The notes below the pieces were generated by a model that saw only the letters and a program-made list of their open reading frames with translations, was not told the DNA's origin and ran no database searches. A program made the translations under genes and the position numbers. Below are positions 24,351-32,024 of a DNA stretch of 33,659 nucleotides, one piece after another. The first letter of the stretch is position 1. Every line of letters starts with the position of its first letter. The stretch lies in assembly GCA_944385585.1 (NCBI GenBank), contig CALWXU010000009.1, forward strand, positions 1-33,659. The letters run 5' to 3'. The stretch comes from an uncultured Flavonifractor sp. GTDB lineage: Bacteria; Bacillota; Clostridia; Oscillospirales; Oscillospiraceae.

Positions 24351-24396
24351 AAGATGGAGAAGGAACACCAAGGGAGGTGGGCGTCAACCTGAAGCA
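24351..24396. other. attR of the 23.5-kb element
   Basis: Arm AAGATGGAGAAGGAACAC (24351-24368), CAAGG, core GA (24374-24375), then SASP sequence GGTGGGCGTCAACC. The joined element ends would give a 48-bp attP with CAAGG-GA-CCTGC at its centre. The empty site would read GGCCAAC-GA-GGTGGGC, itself roughly symmetric. Confidence 0.75.
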
Positions 24397-24493
24397 GGGC
24401 TATAACGGCGACCTGACCAGCCGCGAGGCCGGCTCTGTGGGCGGCCAGATGGTCAAGAAGATGATCCAGGCATATGAGAACGGCATGCAGTAA
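24374..24493 (+). pseudogene. Alpha/beta-type SASP, 3' fragment
   Basis: Reads VNLKQGYNGDLTS, REAGSVGGQMVKKM and IQAYENGMQ to a TAA at 24491-24493. This is the conserved DNA-binding half of alpha/beta SASPs. It lacks its own start and ribosome-binding site and is cut at the element junction. It completes the fragment at 792-883 with no lost or extra codons when joined at GA, giving ANEVGVNLKQG across the junction. Confidence 0.9.
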
Positions 24494-24520
24494 CCATTCT
24501 GCCCGGACAGAGAGAGAATA

Positions 24521-24561
24521 ATGGCGGCGGGGCGGAGGAAATTCCTCCGCCCCGCCGCCAT
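24521..24561. terminator. Bidirectional terminator between SASP and blaR1
   Basis: ATGGCGGCGGGGCGGAGGAA and its near-exact inverse form a 19-20-bp stem with almost no loop. It separates converging transcripts of the SASP gene and the blaR1-like gene. Confidence 0.75.
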
Positions 24562-24562
24562 G

Positions 24563-27232
24563 TTAAACCGGCTGAAAGTCCAGACCGTCCAGGGGCACCT
24601 CCACAGGCGTGCAGCCCTCGATGTTGGCCCCCTCCGGATAGCACCGCAGGATCAGCGGCCCGCCTGGCTCCCACTCCTCAACGTCCACGCCCACCACGGG
24701 GAAGTCCACCTTTGCCTGTGCGGCAGATGCCACGTCCGCGGCCTCCAGCCGGCCGCTGTGCCAGCGGTACAGCCGTGCCGCATCGGGGCGCAGGCTCAGG
24801 ACCTCGCAGTCCCCGTCGCCGTCCGTATCCCGCTCCCACACCTGCCCGCCGCAGGCGGCCAGCAGCTCCGGCGCCCCGTCCCTGTTGATGATGTAGTACT
24901 CCACCGGCATGGCCTGGGTCTCCAGGCCGTAGGTGAGCACGAAGCCGTCGTGGCCCAGCACGCCGGTGAAGGGGCGGGCCTCCACAAGGCCGGAATAGGG
25001 GTAGCGCAGCTTGGGGCCGTAGTCCGCCGGGAGCTGCTGGAAGGGGACGCGCGCTCCGTCCCGCACCAGGCAGAAGGTAAATACGCCCTGTTCGTCGGGG
25101 GCCAGCTCAATGTGATAGTCCCCGCCCCAGCTCCAGCTGGTCTCGCCGTCGTAGCCGGGGAAGGCCTCATTGCCAATGGGGCTCCGCTCCGACAGGGGCA
25201 CGGAGCTGGTCTCCACCACGTCCCGGATCTCGGTGAAGCGGTCGTTTTCGTCGAAGCAGTACCAGGCGGTGCCCTGGTGGAGCTGGTTCTCCGTGTCCAC
25301 CCAGGCCCAGGAATACTGAAGGGACAGGCCGTCCTCCGACCAGGCCAGGGGGATGCACTGGGGGAAGCCCGCGACATTCGTTTTCAGCCAGTACTCTGGA
25401 TCCAGCACCGCATAGGTGGCCTCCGCTACGCCCTCGGAGACGGCCATCTCCGGATAGAAGGGGCCGATGGGGAAGGAAAACGATTTCCGGCTCCCATTGC
25501 TCACGGTGACTGCAACCCGCCGGCTGTCTGGAGACCAGAGCGGGTCAGAGATCACGCCTCCGGGGAAGCCGCCGGAGTGGCTAACCTGCCCCACGGCGGA
25601 AGGGTGCCCCCCGCTGGTGTCGTAGAGCAGGAAGCCCGTACCTGCCGGGGTGATGGTGATCATGCGGCTTCTGTCGGGGCTGACGGTGCGGTCATGGCCC
25701 AGCACCAGGGTGTCCCGCACCCGCTCCGCCTCCTCCCGGCTCATCTGGGACAGGTCGAACCACAGGTCATGGACCGGATTCATCATGTAGAAGGTGTGCA
25801 GCTCCGCCCGGCCGTCGGCGCGCTCCACCAGCACCTCGTAGGCGTAGAGGGGCCACTGGTTCTCCGTCCATGGCTCCTCCCCCATATATTGCACCTGGGC
25901 CGCCGTCAGGCTGACCGCCTCCGCCGGGAGGACAGGATTGCCGTCGTCGTCGGACAGCTCCACCCCGTAGGTGGTGACCATGGGGGCGAAAAAGTCCTCC
26001 ATGCCGCCCTCCCAGCCCCATGTATCCGGGTCTACGGGGCTGACGATCATGCCCCAGGCGGGCAGAGCCTCCCCGCCGCGGCTCGATCTCTCCACCGCAA
26101 AGCTCCCGTCTGCATCAGCGCCCGCCACATACTCCCCCGCGCCCTGGAGGGTGTAGCCCTCCCGGTCGAAGATGCCGTTGAGCCGGCGGGGCTCCTCCGC
26201 CGCCCCCAGGGAGCAGGCGGCGGCCCCGGCGGAGGTCACCAGGGCGGCGGCGCACACCAGGGCCAGGCCCTTTTTCCGCCTCCCGCCCGAGGCGATGGAC
26301 AGCAGCCGCTCCTTCATGGCCGCCCTGCCGCCCTGGAAGTGGGTGGTCAGGGGGGCCCGGGCCTCGATGCCCTCCTCCACCGCGTCCAGCATGGCGGCCC
26401 CGTAGGCCGCCCGGAAGGCGGCGTCCCGCCCCGCCACCGCTTCCTCGTCGCAGGCGCGCTCCAGATCCCGGCTGGCGGCCCGGGCCATCCCGTGCACCAG
26501 GGGGTTGAACCAGTGGAGGGCTTGGGCGAGCAGCAGGAGCAGCTTGTACCACAGATCCCGGCGGCGGGTGTGGATCAGCTCGTGCCGGAGCACCCCGTCG
26601 GAGACGGCCTCCCGGGGCAGGAGGAGCGCCGGGCGCACAAGGCCGGTCACCAGGGGCGCGCCCACCGCCGGGCAGACCAGCAGAGCCAGGCTCTTCACCC
26701 CCAGCTCCGCCTTCGCCTCCTCAAACCGCGCCAGCAGGGCGGGGTCCTCCGCCGGGGCCCCCCAGCGGCGTACCCGCAGGCGGAAGCGGGCGTACTTTGC
26801 CAGATGCCAGACCAGGAACGCCCCCGCCCCGGCCAGCCAGAGCAGGGCCAGCAGCTGCCCGGCCGTGAGGACGGTGGTGTACCGGTCGGCGGCGGACGGG
26901 GCGTCCGGCTCCCGCGGGGCGCTGTACTCCGCGTTTTGGGCCTGCTCCGCCTCCAGCGGGGCCATCACCCGGAGCTCCATGCCGCCGGGGTTGGTGCGGT
27001 GGGTGTCCACCCGCACCAGGGCCCGCCGGGGCGCTGCCTCCACTGTCACCGGGGCCTGGGGCAGGCTCACGTTGAAGGGGATGCACAGGCGGAGGGCGGC
27101 CAGCAGCCACACCCAGTAGAAGGCCCTGGCCCGCAGCCTTTTCTTCAGCAGGGGCCGCAGGGCCAGCAGCACGGCCAGCACCACAGCCATGGTGAGGGAG
27201 ACCTCCAGCACGTCGGCAAAGCGGGCGGTCAT
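24563..27232 (-). CDS. BlaR1/MecR1-type M56 metallopeptidase sensor (889 aa)
   Basis: Membrane zinc protease that senses a signal and relieves BlaI-type repression. N-terminal helices are at about 10-30, 38-52 and 124-147. The zinc motif HELIH is at 217-221, with DLERACDEEAV providing the third ligand. A further membrane segment is at about 322-345, before an outside-facing C-terminal region of about 540 residues. That region does not look like the penicillin-binding domain of true BlaR1: no SxxK/KTG set is evident, and parts such as TVSPDRSRMITITPAG resemble propeller repeats. The start overlaps the blaI stop (ATGA), giving translational coupling. No beta-lactamase gene is next to it, so the inducer is unknown. 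Confidence 0.9.
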   Translation of the reverse strand: MTARFADVLEVSLTMAVVLAVLLALRPLLKKRLRARAFYWVWLLAALRLCIPFNVSLPQAPVTVEAAPRRALVRVDTHRTNPGGMELRVMAPLEAEQAQNAEYSAPREPDAPSAADRYTTVLTAGQLLALLWLAGAGAFLVWHLAKYARFRLRVRRWGAPAEDPALLARFEEAKAELGVKSLALLVCPAVGAPLVTGLVRPALLLPREAVSDGVLRHELIHTRRRDLWYKLLLLLAQALHWFNPLVHGMARAASRDLERACDEEAVAGRDAAFRAAYGAAMLDAVEEGIEARAPLTTHFQGGRAAMKERLLSIASGGRRKKGLALVCAAALVTSAGAAACSLGAAEEPRRLNGIFDREGYTLQGAGEYVAGADADGSFAVERSSRGGEALPAWGMIVSPVDPDTWGWEGGMEDFFAPMVTTYGVELSDDDGNPVLPAEAVSLTAAQVQYMGEEPWTENQWPLYAYEVLVERADGRAELHTFYMMNPVHDLWFDLSQMSREEAERVRDTLVLGHDRTVSPDRSRMITITPAGTGFLLYDTSGGHPSAVGQVSHSGGFPGGVISDPLWSPDSRRVAVTVSNGSRKSFSFPIGPFYPEMAVSEGVAEATYAVLDPEYWLKTNVAGFPQCIPLAWSEDGLSLQYSWAWVDTENQLHQGTAWYCFDENDRFTEIRDVVETSSVPLSERSPIGNEAFPGYDGETSWSWGGDYHIELAPDEQGVFTFCLVRDGARVPFQQLPADYGPKLRYPYSGLVEARPFTGVLGHDGFVLTYGLETQAMPVEYYIINRDGAPELLAACGGQVWERDTDGDGDCEVLSLRPDAARLYRWHSGRLEAADVASAAQAKVDFPVVGVDVEEWEPGGPLILRCYPEGANIEGCTPVEVPLDGLDFQPV

Positions 27233-27612
27233 GTGCCCCCCTCCTTCCCCATGGCCTCGTCCAGGAAGGCCCGCAGCTCCTCCAGATCCTCCCGGCCGAT
27301 GGACCGGCTGTCATACAGGGCGGTGACCAGGCCGGGCAGGCCCCTCCCCTCCAGAAAGGGGGCGTTCTCAAAGGCCAGGTACTCCCCCTCGCTCACCAGG
27401 GGGGTGTACACGTTCTGCCGCCCCTCCTTGCCGACGGAGAGATACCCCCGCTCGGCGAGCCGGGACAGCAGGGTCTGGAGGGCGGACAGGTTCCAGGGCC
27501 GCTCCCTCTCCAACCGGGAGCGGATGGCCCCGGTGGGGACGGGGGCCTCCAGCCGCCACACCGCCCGCATGACGGACAGCTCCGCCTCCGGCAGGCGAAC
27601 CAGCTTTTTCAT
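27229..27612 (-). CDS. BlaI/MecI/CopY-family repressor (127 aa)
   Basis: Winged-helix repressor, dimeric in this family, inactivated by proteolysis triggered through its BlaR1 partner. The start LVRLPEAELSVMRAVWRLE and the wing region LQTLLSRLAERGYLSVGKEG are typical. ATG at 27612 with GGAG upstream is preferred over GTG at 27621. Two TACA-N2-TGTA dyads in its promoter are expected binding sites, so it should repress itself and the sensor. Confidence 0.92.
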   Translation of the reverse strand: MKKLVRLPEAELSVMRAVWRLEAPVPTGAIRSRLERERPWNLSALQTLLSRLAERGYLSVGKEGRQNVYTPLVSEGEYLAFENAPFLEGRGLPGLVTALYDSRSIGREDLEELRAFLDEAMGKEGGT

Positions 27613-27624
27613 ACGCCTCACTCC

Positions 27625-27678
27625 TACAAATGTATGTTTTTATAGATAGAGCATACATCTGTAGGTTTATTTTGTCAA
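27625..27678 (-). promoter_or_regulatory. Promoter and two BlaI operators
   Basis: Minus strand -35 TTGACA (27673-27678), 17-bp spacer, -10 TATGCT (27650-27655). Dyads TACAAATGTA (27625-27634) and TACATCTGTA (27654-27663) match the BlaI/MecI half-site pattern; one covers the -10 and spacer, the other the early transcript. Confidence 0.85.
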
Positions 27679-27687
27679 GACCCATTG

Positions 27688-27716
27688 TTGTTTTTTCTCC
27701 CGCATCCGGCTATAAT
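27688..27716 (+). promoter_or_regulatory. Promoter of inorganic pyrophosphatase
   Basis: -35 TTGTTT (27688-27693), 17-bp spacer, perfect -10 TATAAT (27711-27716), 32 bp before the ATG. It starts 10 bp from the divergent blaI promoter, so the two may affect each other. Confidence 0.75.
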
Positions 27717-27747
27717 GGGGATACCACGGACAAAAGGAGCGTTTGCT

Positions 27748-28320
27748 ATGTCGAACATCTGGCATGATATCAGCCCCAGCCGCATCCACCCCGAGGACTT
27801 CGTGGCTGTCATCGAGATCCCCAAGGGCAGCAAGAAGAAGTACGAGCTGGATAAGGAGACCGGCCTCATCATCCTGGACCGGGTGCTGCACACCTCCACC
27901 CACTACCCCGCCAACTACGGCTTCATCCCCCGCACCTACGGCGACGACGGCGACCCGCTGGATGTACTGGTGCTCTGCTCGGAGGAGATCGACCCCCTGA
28001 CCCTGGTGCGGTGCTATCCCATCGGCTACATCTCCATGCTGGACAGCGGGAAGAACGACGAGAAGATCATCGCCATCCCCTTTGCCGACCCCACCTACAA
28101 CACCTTCCGCGACCTGATGGACCTGCCCCCCCACATTTTCGACGAGATGGCCCACTTCTTCTCCGTCTACAAGTCCCTGGAGGGCAAGGAGACGGTGGCC
28201 GGGGATGTGAACAACCGCGCCGCCGCCATCGACGTCATCCAGAAGGCCATGGACCACTACGCCGAGTGCTTCCTGGGCGGCCCGCCCGCCAGGGAGGGGC
28301 TGTACCGCTCCGACCGGTAA
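27748..28320 (+). CDS. ppa: Family I inorganic pyrophosphatase (190 aa)
   Basis: Hydrolyses pyrophosphate to phosphate in the cytoplasm and so pulls biosynthetic reactions forward. The family I signature DGDPLDVLV carries the metal-binding aspartates; IEIPKGSKKKYELDKETG and YPANYGFIPRTYGDD are the usual substrate-binding stretches. ATG at 27748 follows AAAGGAG. A short palindrome (TTAAGATAATCTTAA) follows the stop at about 28323-28337 and may end the transcript. Confidence 0.95.
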   Translation: MSNIWHDISPSRIHPEDFVAVIEIPKGSKKKYELDKETGLIILDRVLHTSTHYPANYGFIPRTYGDDGDPLDVLVLCSEEIDPLTLVRCYPIGYISMLDSGKNDEKIIAIPFADPTYNTFRDLMDLPPHIFDEMAHFFSVYKSLEGKETVAGDVNNRAAAIDVIQKAMDHYAECFLGGPPAREGLYRSDR

Positions 28321-28413
28321 TTTTAAGATAATCTTAATCCCTTTTTCGCCCCTTTCCTTCCCGGTTTATGGTACACTGGGGGCATGACAAATGAGAAGAG
28401 AGGACGTTCTCCC

Positions 28414-29583
28414 ATGAAGCAAGCATATGACTGCCTGGTCATCGGCGCCGGGCCGGCGGGGGCCGTGGCGGCCCGGGAGCTGGCCGAGCGGGGCGGCCGG
28501 CGGGTGCTGGTGCTGGAGCGCCGGAACCACGTGGGCGGCAACACCTACGACCGCTTTGACGCGCACGGCGTGCTCATCCACCAGTACGGGCCCCACATCT
28601 TCCACACCAACAGCCTGCGGGTCTATGAGTATCTCTCCCGCTTCACCGCCTGGCGGCCCTACGAGCACCAGGTGGTGGCCAGCATCCCGGAGGGGGAGGG
28701 GCGGCTGGAGTACCCGGTGCCCTTCAACCTGGTGTCCCTGCGGCGGGCCTTCCCGCCGGAGGACGCCCGGCGGCTGGAGGAGAAGCTCACCGCCGCCTAC
28801 GGCCGGGAGAAGAAGGTCACCATCCTGGAGCTGCGCCGGAACCCCGACCCGGAGATCTCCGCCCTGGCGGACTACGTCTATGACCACGTGTTTGTCCGCT
28901 ACACCATGAAGCAGTGGGGGCAGACGCCGGAGGAGATCGACCCCAACACCACCGCCCGGGTGCCGGTGTTCCTGTCGGAGGACTGCCGGTACTTCCAGGA
29001 CGAGTACCAGGGCATGCCCCTGGAGGGGTACACCCCCCTGTTCCAGCGGATGCTGGACCACCCCAATATCACGGTGGAGCTGGGCGCCGACGCCGGACGC
29101 CGCATGCGCCTGGAAAACGGCGCGGTGCTCCTGGACGGGGAGGCCTTCGGCGGCACAGTGATTTACACCGGCGCGGCGGACGAGCTGTTCGGCTGCCAGT
29201 TCGGCCGCCTGCCCTACCGCACCCTGGACTTTGTGTTTGAAGCCCACCCGGCGGACTTCTGGCAGAGCCACGGCACGGTGAACTACACCATGGACCAGGA
29301 CTACACCCGCATCACGGAGTTCAAATACCTCACCGGCCAGGAGCTGCCCGGCGTCACCACCATTGCCAAGGAGTTCTCCCGGGCCTACACCGGCGCGGCG
29401 GACGAGGTGCCCTACTACGCCGTGATCAGCCCGGAAAACAACGCCCTCTACGCCAGATACCGGGCGGAGGCGGACCGCTATCCGGACTTCCACCTGCTGG
29501 GCCGGCTGGCGGAGTACAAATACTACAACATGGACGCCATCGCCGCCCGGGCGCTGGAGCTGTGTGACGATCTGCTGAAGTGA
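28414..29583 (+). CDS. glf: UDP-galactopyranose mutase (389 aa)
   Basis: FAD enzyme that converts UDP-galactopyranose into UDP-galactofuranose for surface polysaccharide. The N-terminal dinucleotide fold VIGAGPAGAVAARELAERG is followed by family-specific NHVGGNTYDRFD, YGPHIFHTN and, later, YKYYNMDAIAARAL. Length is normal. The ATG at 28414 (MKQAYDCLVIGAG) is chosen; an in-frame ATG at 28384 adds ten residues before the fold. It is followed 11 bp later by a glycosyltransferase, probably its functional partner. Confidence 0.95.
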   Translation: MKQAYDCLVIGAGPAGAVAARELAERGGRRVLVLERRNHVGGNTYDRFDAHGVLIHQYGPHIFHTNSLRVYEYLSRFTAWRPYEHQVVASIPEGEGRLEYPVPFNLVSLRRAFPPEDARRLEEKLTAAYGREKKVTILELRRNPDPEISALADYVYDHVFVRYTMKQWGQTPEEIDPNTTARVPVFLSEDCRYFQDEYQGMPLEGYTPLFQRMLDHPNITVELGADAGRRMRLENGAVLLDGEAFGGTVIYTGAADELFGCQFGRLPYRTLDFVFEAHPADFWQSHGTVNYTMDQDYTRITEFKYLTGQELPGVTTIAKEFSRAYTGAADEVPYYAVISPENNALYARYRAEADRYPDFHLLGRLAEYKYYNMDAIAARALELCDDLLK

Positions 29584-29594
29584 GGAGTGTGCCC

Positions 29595-30623
29595 ATGTCC
29601 AAGCTCATTACATTCGCCGTTCCCTGCTACAACTCCGCCGCCTACATGGACCACTGCGTCCGCACCCTGCTCACCGGCGGGGAGGACATCGAGATCATCC
29701 TGGTGGACGACGGCTCCACCAAGGACGACACCCCCGCCATCTGCGACCGCTACGCCGCAGAGTACCCGGACGTGGTCCGGGCCATCCACCAGGAGAACGG
29801 CGGCCACGGGGAGGGGGTCAACCAGGGCCTGCGCCACGCCCAGGGCCTGTACTACAAGGTGGTGGACTCCGACGACTGGCTGGACGAGGGGGCCCTCCGG
29901 ACCGTGCTGGACAAGCTGCGGGAGTTTGCCGCCTCGGAGAGCCCGGTGGACCTGTTCATCGCCAACTACGTCTATGAGCACGTGGAGGACAACACCCAGA
30001 AGGTCATGCGCTACACCAACGTGTTCCCCCAGAACCGGGTGTTCACCTGGAACGACATCGGCCGGTTCCGCCCCTCCCAGTACCTGCTGATGCACAGCGT
30101 GATCTACCGCACCCAGATGCTGCGGGACTGCCATCTGGAGCTGCCCAAGCACACCTTCTACGTGGACAACATCTTCGTCTACCAGCCCCTGCCGGCGGTG
30201 AAGAGCATCTACTACATGGACGTGGACCTCTACCGCTACTTCATCGGCCGGGCGGACCAGTCCGTCAACGAGAAGGTGATGGTCACCCGGGTGGACCAGC
30301 AGGTGCGGGTCACCAAGCTGATGATCGAGAGCCACAACCTGCGCGCCCTCTACGACGCCCAGCGGAAGCTGGCCCGGTATATGACCAGCTACCTGTCCAT
30401 GATGATGACCATCTCCTCCATCTTCCTCCTCATCGACGGCTCTCCCGCCGCCCTGGGCAAAAAGACCGAGCTGTGGGAGTACCTGCGCGCCCACAGCCCC
30501 GAGCTCTACCACAAGCTGAAATACCGGGCCCTCTCCGCCGTGAGCAACATCCCCGGCTACCAGGGCCGCAAGCTGTCCGTCCGGCTCTACCGCCTGGCCC
30601 GGAAGATCTACAAGTTCAACTGA
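29595..30623 (+). CDS. Family 2 glycosyltransferase (342 aa)
   Basis: GT-A-fold transferase using a nucleotide sugar, likely for a surface glycan. Residues 1-120 hold the motifs FAVPCYNSAAYM, IILVDDGSTKD and the metal-binding DSDDWLD. The rest is helical with basic residues (KLSVRLYRLARKIYKF), consistent with membrane association. ATG 29595 has GAGGAG 7 nt upstream and lies 11 bp after glf, so they form an operon. Transfer of galactofuranose is a guess from the neighbour. Confidence 0.92.
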   Translation: MSKLITFAVPCYNSAAYMDHCVRTLLTGGEDIEIILVDDGSTKDDTPAICDRYAAEYPDVVRAIHQENGGHGEGVNQGLRHAQGLYYKVVDSDDWLDEGALRTVLDKLREFAASESPVDLFIANYVYEHVEDNTQKVMRYTNVFPQNRVFTWNDIGRFRPSQYLLMHSVIYRTQMLRDCHLELPKHTFYVDNIFVYQPLPAVKSIYYMDVDLYRYFIGRADQSVNEKVMVTRVDQQVRVTKLMIESHNLRALYDAQRKLARYMTSYLSMMMTISSIFLLIDGSPAALGKKTELWEYLRAHSPELYHKLKYRALSAVSNIPGYQGRKLSVRLYRLARKIYKFN

Positions 30624-30629
30624 ACCCGG

Positions 30630-30660
30630 AGGGGCGGGGCCGGTCTGCGGCCCCGCCCCT
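30630..30660. terminator. Terminator between glycosyltransferase and SSB-like gene
   Basis: AGGGGCGGGGCCG and its exact inverse (30648-30660) form a 13-bp stem with a GTCTG loop, followed by TTTCT. Converging genes on both sides suggest use in both directions. Confidence 0.85.
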
Positions 30661-30666
30661 TTCTGT

Positions 30667-31284
30667 TCATAGTTCGACGGGCTCCAGCTTCATGACCGAC
30701 ACCTCGTAGGCGGTGCGCACCTCGCTGACCCCGTGGTCCACCTTGGTGTAGGCCCGGCTCTGGAGGCGGCCCTCCAGGCGCACCCCGTCCCCCACCTCCA
30801 GGCTGCCGCACCGCCGGGCCAGCCCGCCCCAGGCGATGCAGGGCAGGTAGTCCGCCCGGCCGTACCGGCGGTTCACCGCCAGCATCAGGTCACAGATGTC
30901 GCGGCCCAGGGGCGTGCGCCGCAGCACCGGCGGCTTGCACAGCACCCCCGCCAGCAGCAGCTGGTTCTCGTCCTCCCCCGCCCAGGGACGCAGGGCCTTG
31001 GCGTAGAGGGTGATCACCAGGCGGCTGCCCCGGCCGCTCTTGTTGTTGAAGGAGCGCACCTCCCCCTCCACCTCCAGGGCCATCCCCGCCGTCACCGGCC
31101 GCCCGGCCAGCAGCGGCCGGGGGGCCAGCACGTTCACCCGGTCCTCCGACCCGGACAGCCGCAGCACGGCCAGGGGAAAGGTCTCGTACGCCACGCCGTG
31201 GCTCTCATGGGAAAATACCGGCTCCGCCGCCGCCGTGCCCCGCAGCAGCGCCCGGTTCTCATTCCAGCCTGTTTGCATATCCAT
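30667..31284 (-). CDS. Single-stranded DNA-binding protein-like, two OB folds (205 aa)
   Basis: Both halves look like SSB/PriB-type OB folds: NRALLRGTAAAEPVFSHESH with LEVEGEVRSFNNKSGRGSRL, then NQLLLAGVLCKPPVLRRTPL with CDLMLAVNRRYGRADYLPCI and LEGRLQSRAYTK. Canonical SSB has one OB fold and an acidic DDDIPF-like tail, which is absent here (ends KLEPVEL). It is probably an accessory clostridial SSB-like protein rather than the replication SSB. ATG at 31284 has AGGAG 6 nt upstream. It is a lone gene between terminators. Confidence 0.82.
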   Translation of the reverse strand: MDMQTGWNENRALLRGTAAAEPVFSHESHGVAYETFPLAVLRLSGSEDRVNVLAPRPLLAGRPVTAGMALEVEGEVRSFNNKSGRGSRLVITLYAKALRPWAGEDENQLLLAGVLCKPPVLRRTPLGRDICDLMLAVNRRYGRADYLPCIAWGGLARRCGSLEVGDGVRLEGRLQSRAYTKVDHGVSEVRTAYEVSVMKLEPVEL

Positions 31285-31350
31285 CCACGCTCCTACCTGG
31301 TTTCGGTAACTGTGGCATGTATATGCAGGCCCGTCCCCCCTTATGACGCA

Positions 31351-31385
31351 CAGCGCCCCGGGACCGTTTCGGCCCCGGGGCGCTG
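31351..31385 (-). terminator. Hairpin after the microcompartment operon
   Basis: CAGCGCCCCGGG (31351-31362) and its exact inverse (31374-31385) with an 11-nt loop, 10 bp beyond the pduL stop. No clear U-run. Confidence 0.65.
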
Positions 31386-31394
31386 TGTCCCCGC

Positions 31395-32024
31395 CTAGCT
31401 CAGGATCAGGCCCCGGCCCCCCTTCTGGAAGCCGCAGGCGTTGGCCTCGTCGTAGTCGATGTGGGCGACGGTGGCAAACTTGGGGGACACCCGCACCTCC
31501 ACCTCCTCCAAAACCAGGGGGCGGGCGGTGAAGCAGCGCAGGCGCACCGTCTGCCTGTCCGCCACGCCGAAGCGGGCGGCGTCCTCCGGGGTCATGTGGA
31601 GGTGGCGCTTGGCCGCAATCAGGCCGCGCTCCAGCCGGAGCACCCGGTCGCCGTGGCGGAGGGTGACCCCCGGCGTGCCGGCGATGTCGCCGGACAGGCG
31701 GACCGGCGGCGTGATCCCCAGGGCCACCCCGTCGGTGAGGGAGATCTCCACCTGGCTCTCCGGCCGCTCCGGGCCCAGGATCACCACATTGGGGATACTC
31801 CCCCGGGGCCCCTCCAAGGTGACCCGCTCGGCGCAGGCAAACTGCCCCGGCTGGGACAGGTCCTTCACCCGGTTGAGCCGGTAGCCCGGGCCGAACAGGG
31901 CCTCCACATGGGCCCGGCTGAGGTGGACATGCCGCCCGCTGGCCTCGATTTCGACGGTGAGGCGGGCCACAACCTGCTCCGCCAGGGCCGCCGCGTCCAG
32001 CACTGCGCAGTCAAGCCTTTGCAT
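31395..32024 (-). CDS. pduL: Phosphate acyltransferase PduL (209 aa)
   Basis: Converts acyl-CoA and phosphate to acyl-phosphate and CoA inside bacterial microcompartments, recycling CoA for the aldehyde dehydrogenase. Zinc-site motifs are RHVHLSRAH and KRHLHMTPEDAARFGV; the two PduL beta-barrels run from residue 20 to 205, ending GFQKGGRGL. The start overlaps the adenosyltransferase end by 14 bp. Last gene of the operon before a hairpin. Confidence 0.93.
   Translation of the reverse strand: MQRLDCAVLDAAALAEQVVARLTVEIEASGRHVHLSRAHVEALFGPGYRLNRVKDLSQPGQFACAERVTLEGPRGSIPNVVILGPERPESQVEISLTDGVALGITPPVRLSGDIAGTPGVTLRHGDRVLRLERGLIAAKRHLHMTPEDAARFGVADRQTVRLRCFTARPLVLEEVEVRVSPKFATVAHIDYDEANACGFQKGGRGLILS

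Larger units (their letters stand above)
882..24373. mobile_element. 23.5-kb integrative element inserted in a SASP gene
   Basis: Seen directly: the two halves of a SASP gene lie 23,492 bp apart in the same orientation, with a serine recombinase gene ending 80 bp from the right junction and inverted arms at both ends. Contents from left to right are an IS3 relic with a MITE, an RCC1/SLH surface protein, a membrane protein, Sel1-repeat proteins, a PP2C-vWA-kinase triad, two WYL regulators, an ATPase, a non-coding stretch, a tyrosine recombinase, a TnpW-like protein and the serine recombinase. No relaxase, coupling protein, type IV secretion, replication or phage structural gene is seen, so it looks like a cargo island that would need help to move between cells. 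Coordinates take GA as the core. Confidence 0.88.

Noticed and set aside
863..24361. 9-bp direct repeat AAGATGGAG in the SASP gene and near the right end as the integration core
   Set aside because: Joining there gives a broken frame, while joining at GA restores the SASP exactly and matches the symmetric arms.
882..24373. A prophage
   Set aside because: Integrases are present, but no capsid, tail, terminase, lysis or replication genes.
24521..27649. 1042-codon plus-strand frame
   Set aside because: Antisense of blaR1/blaI, starting inside a terminator hairpin.
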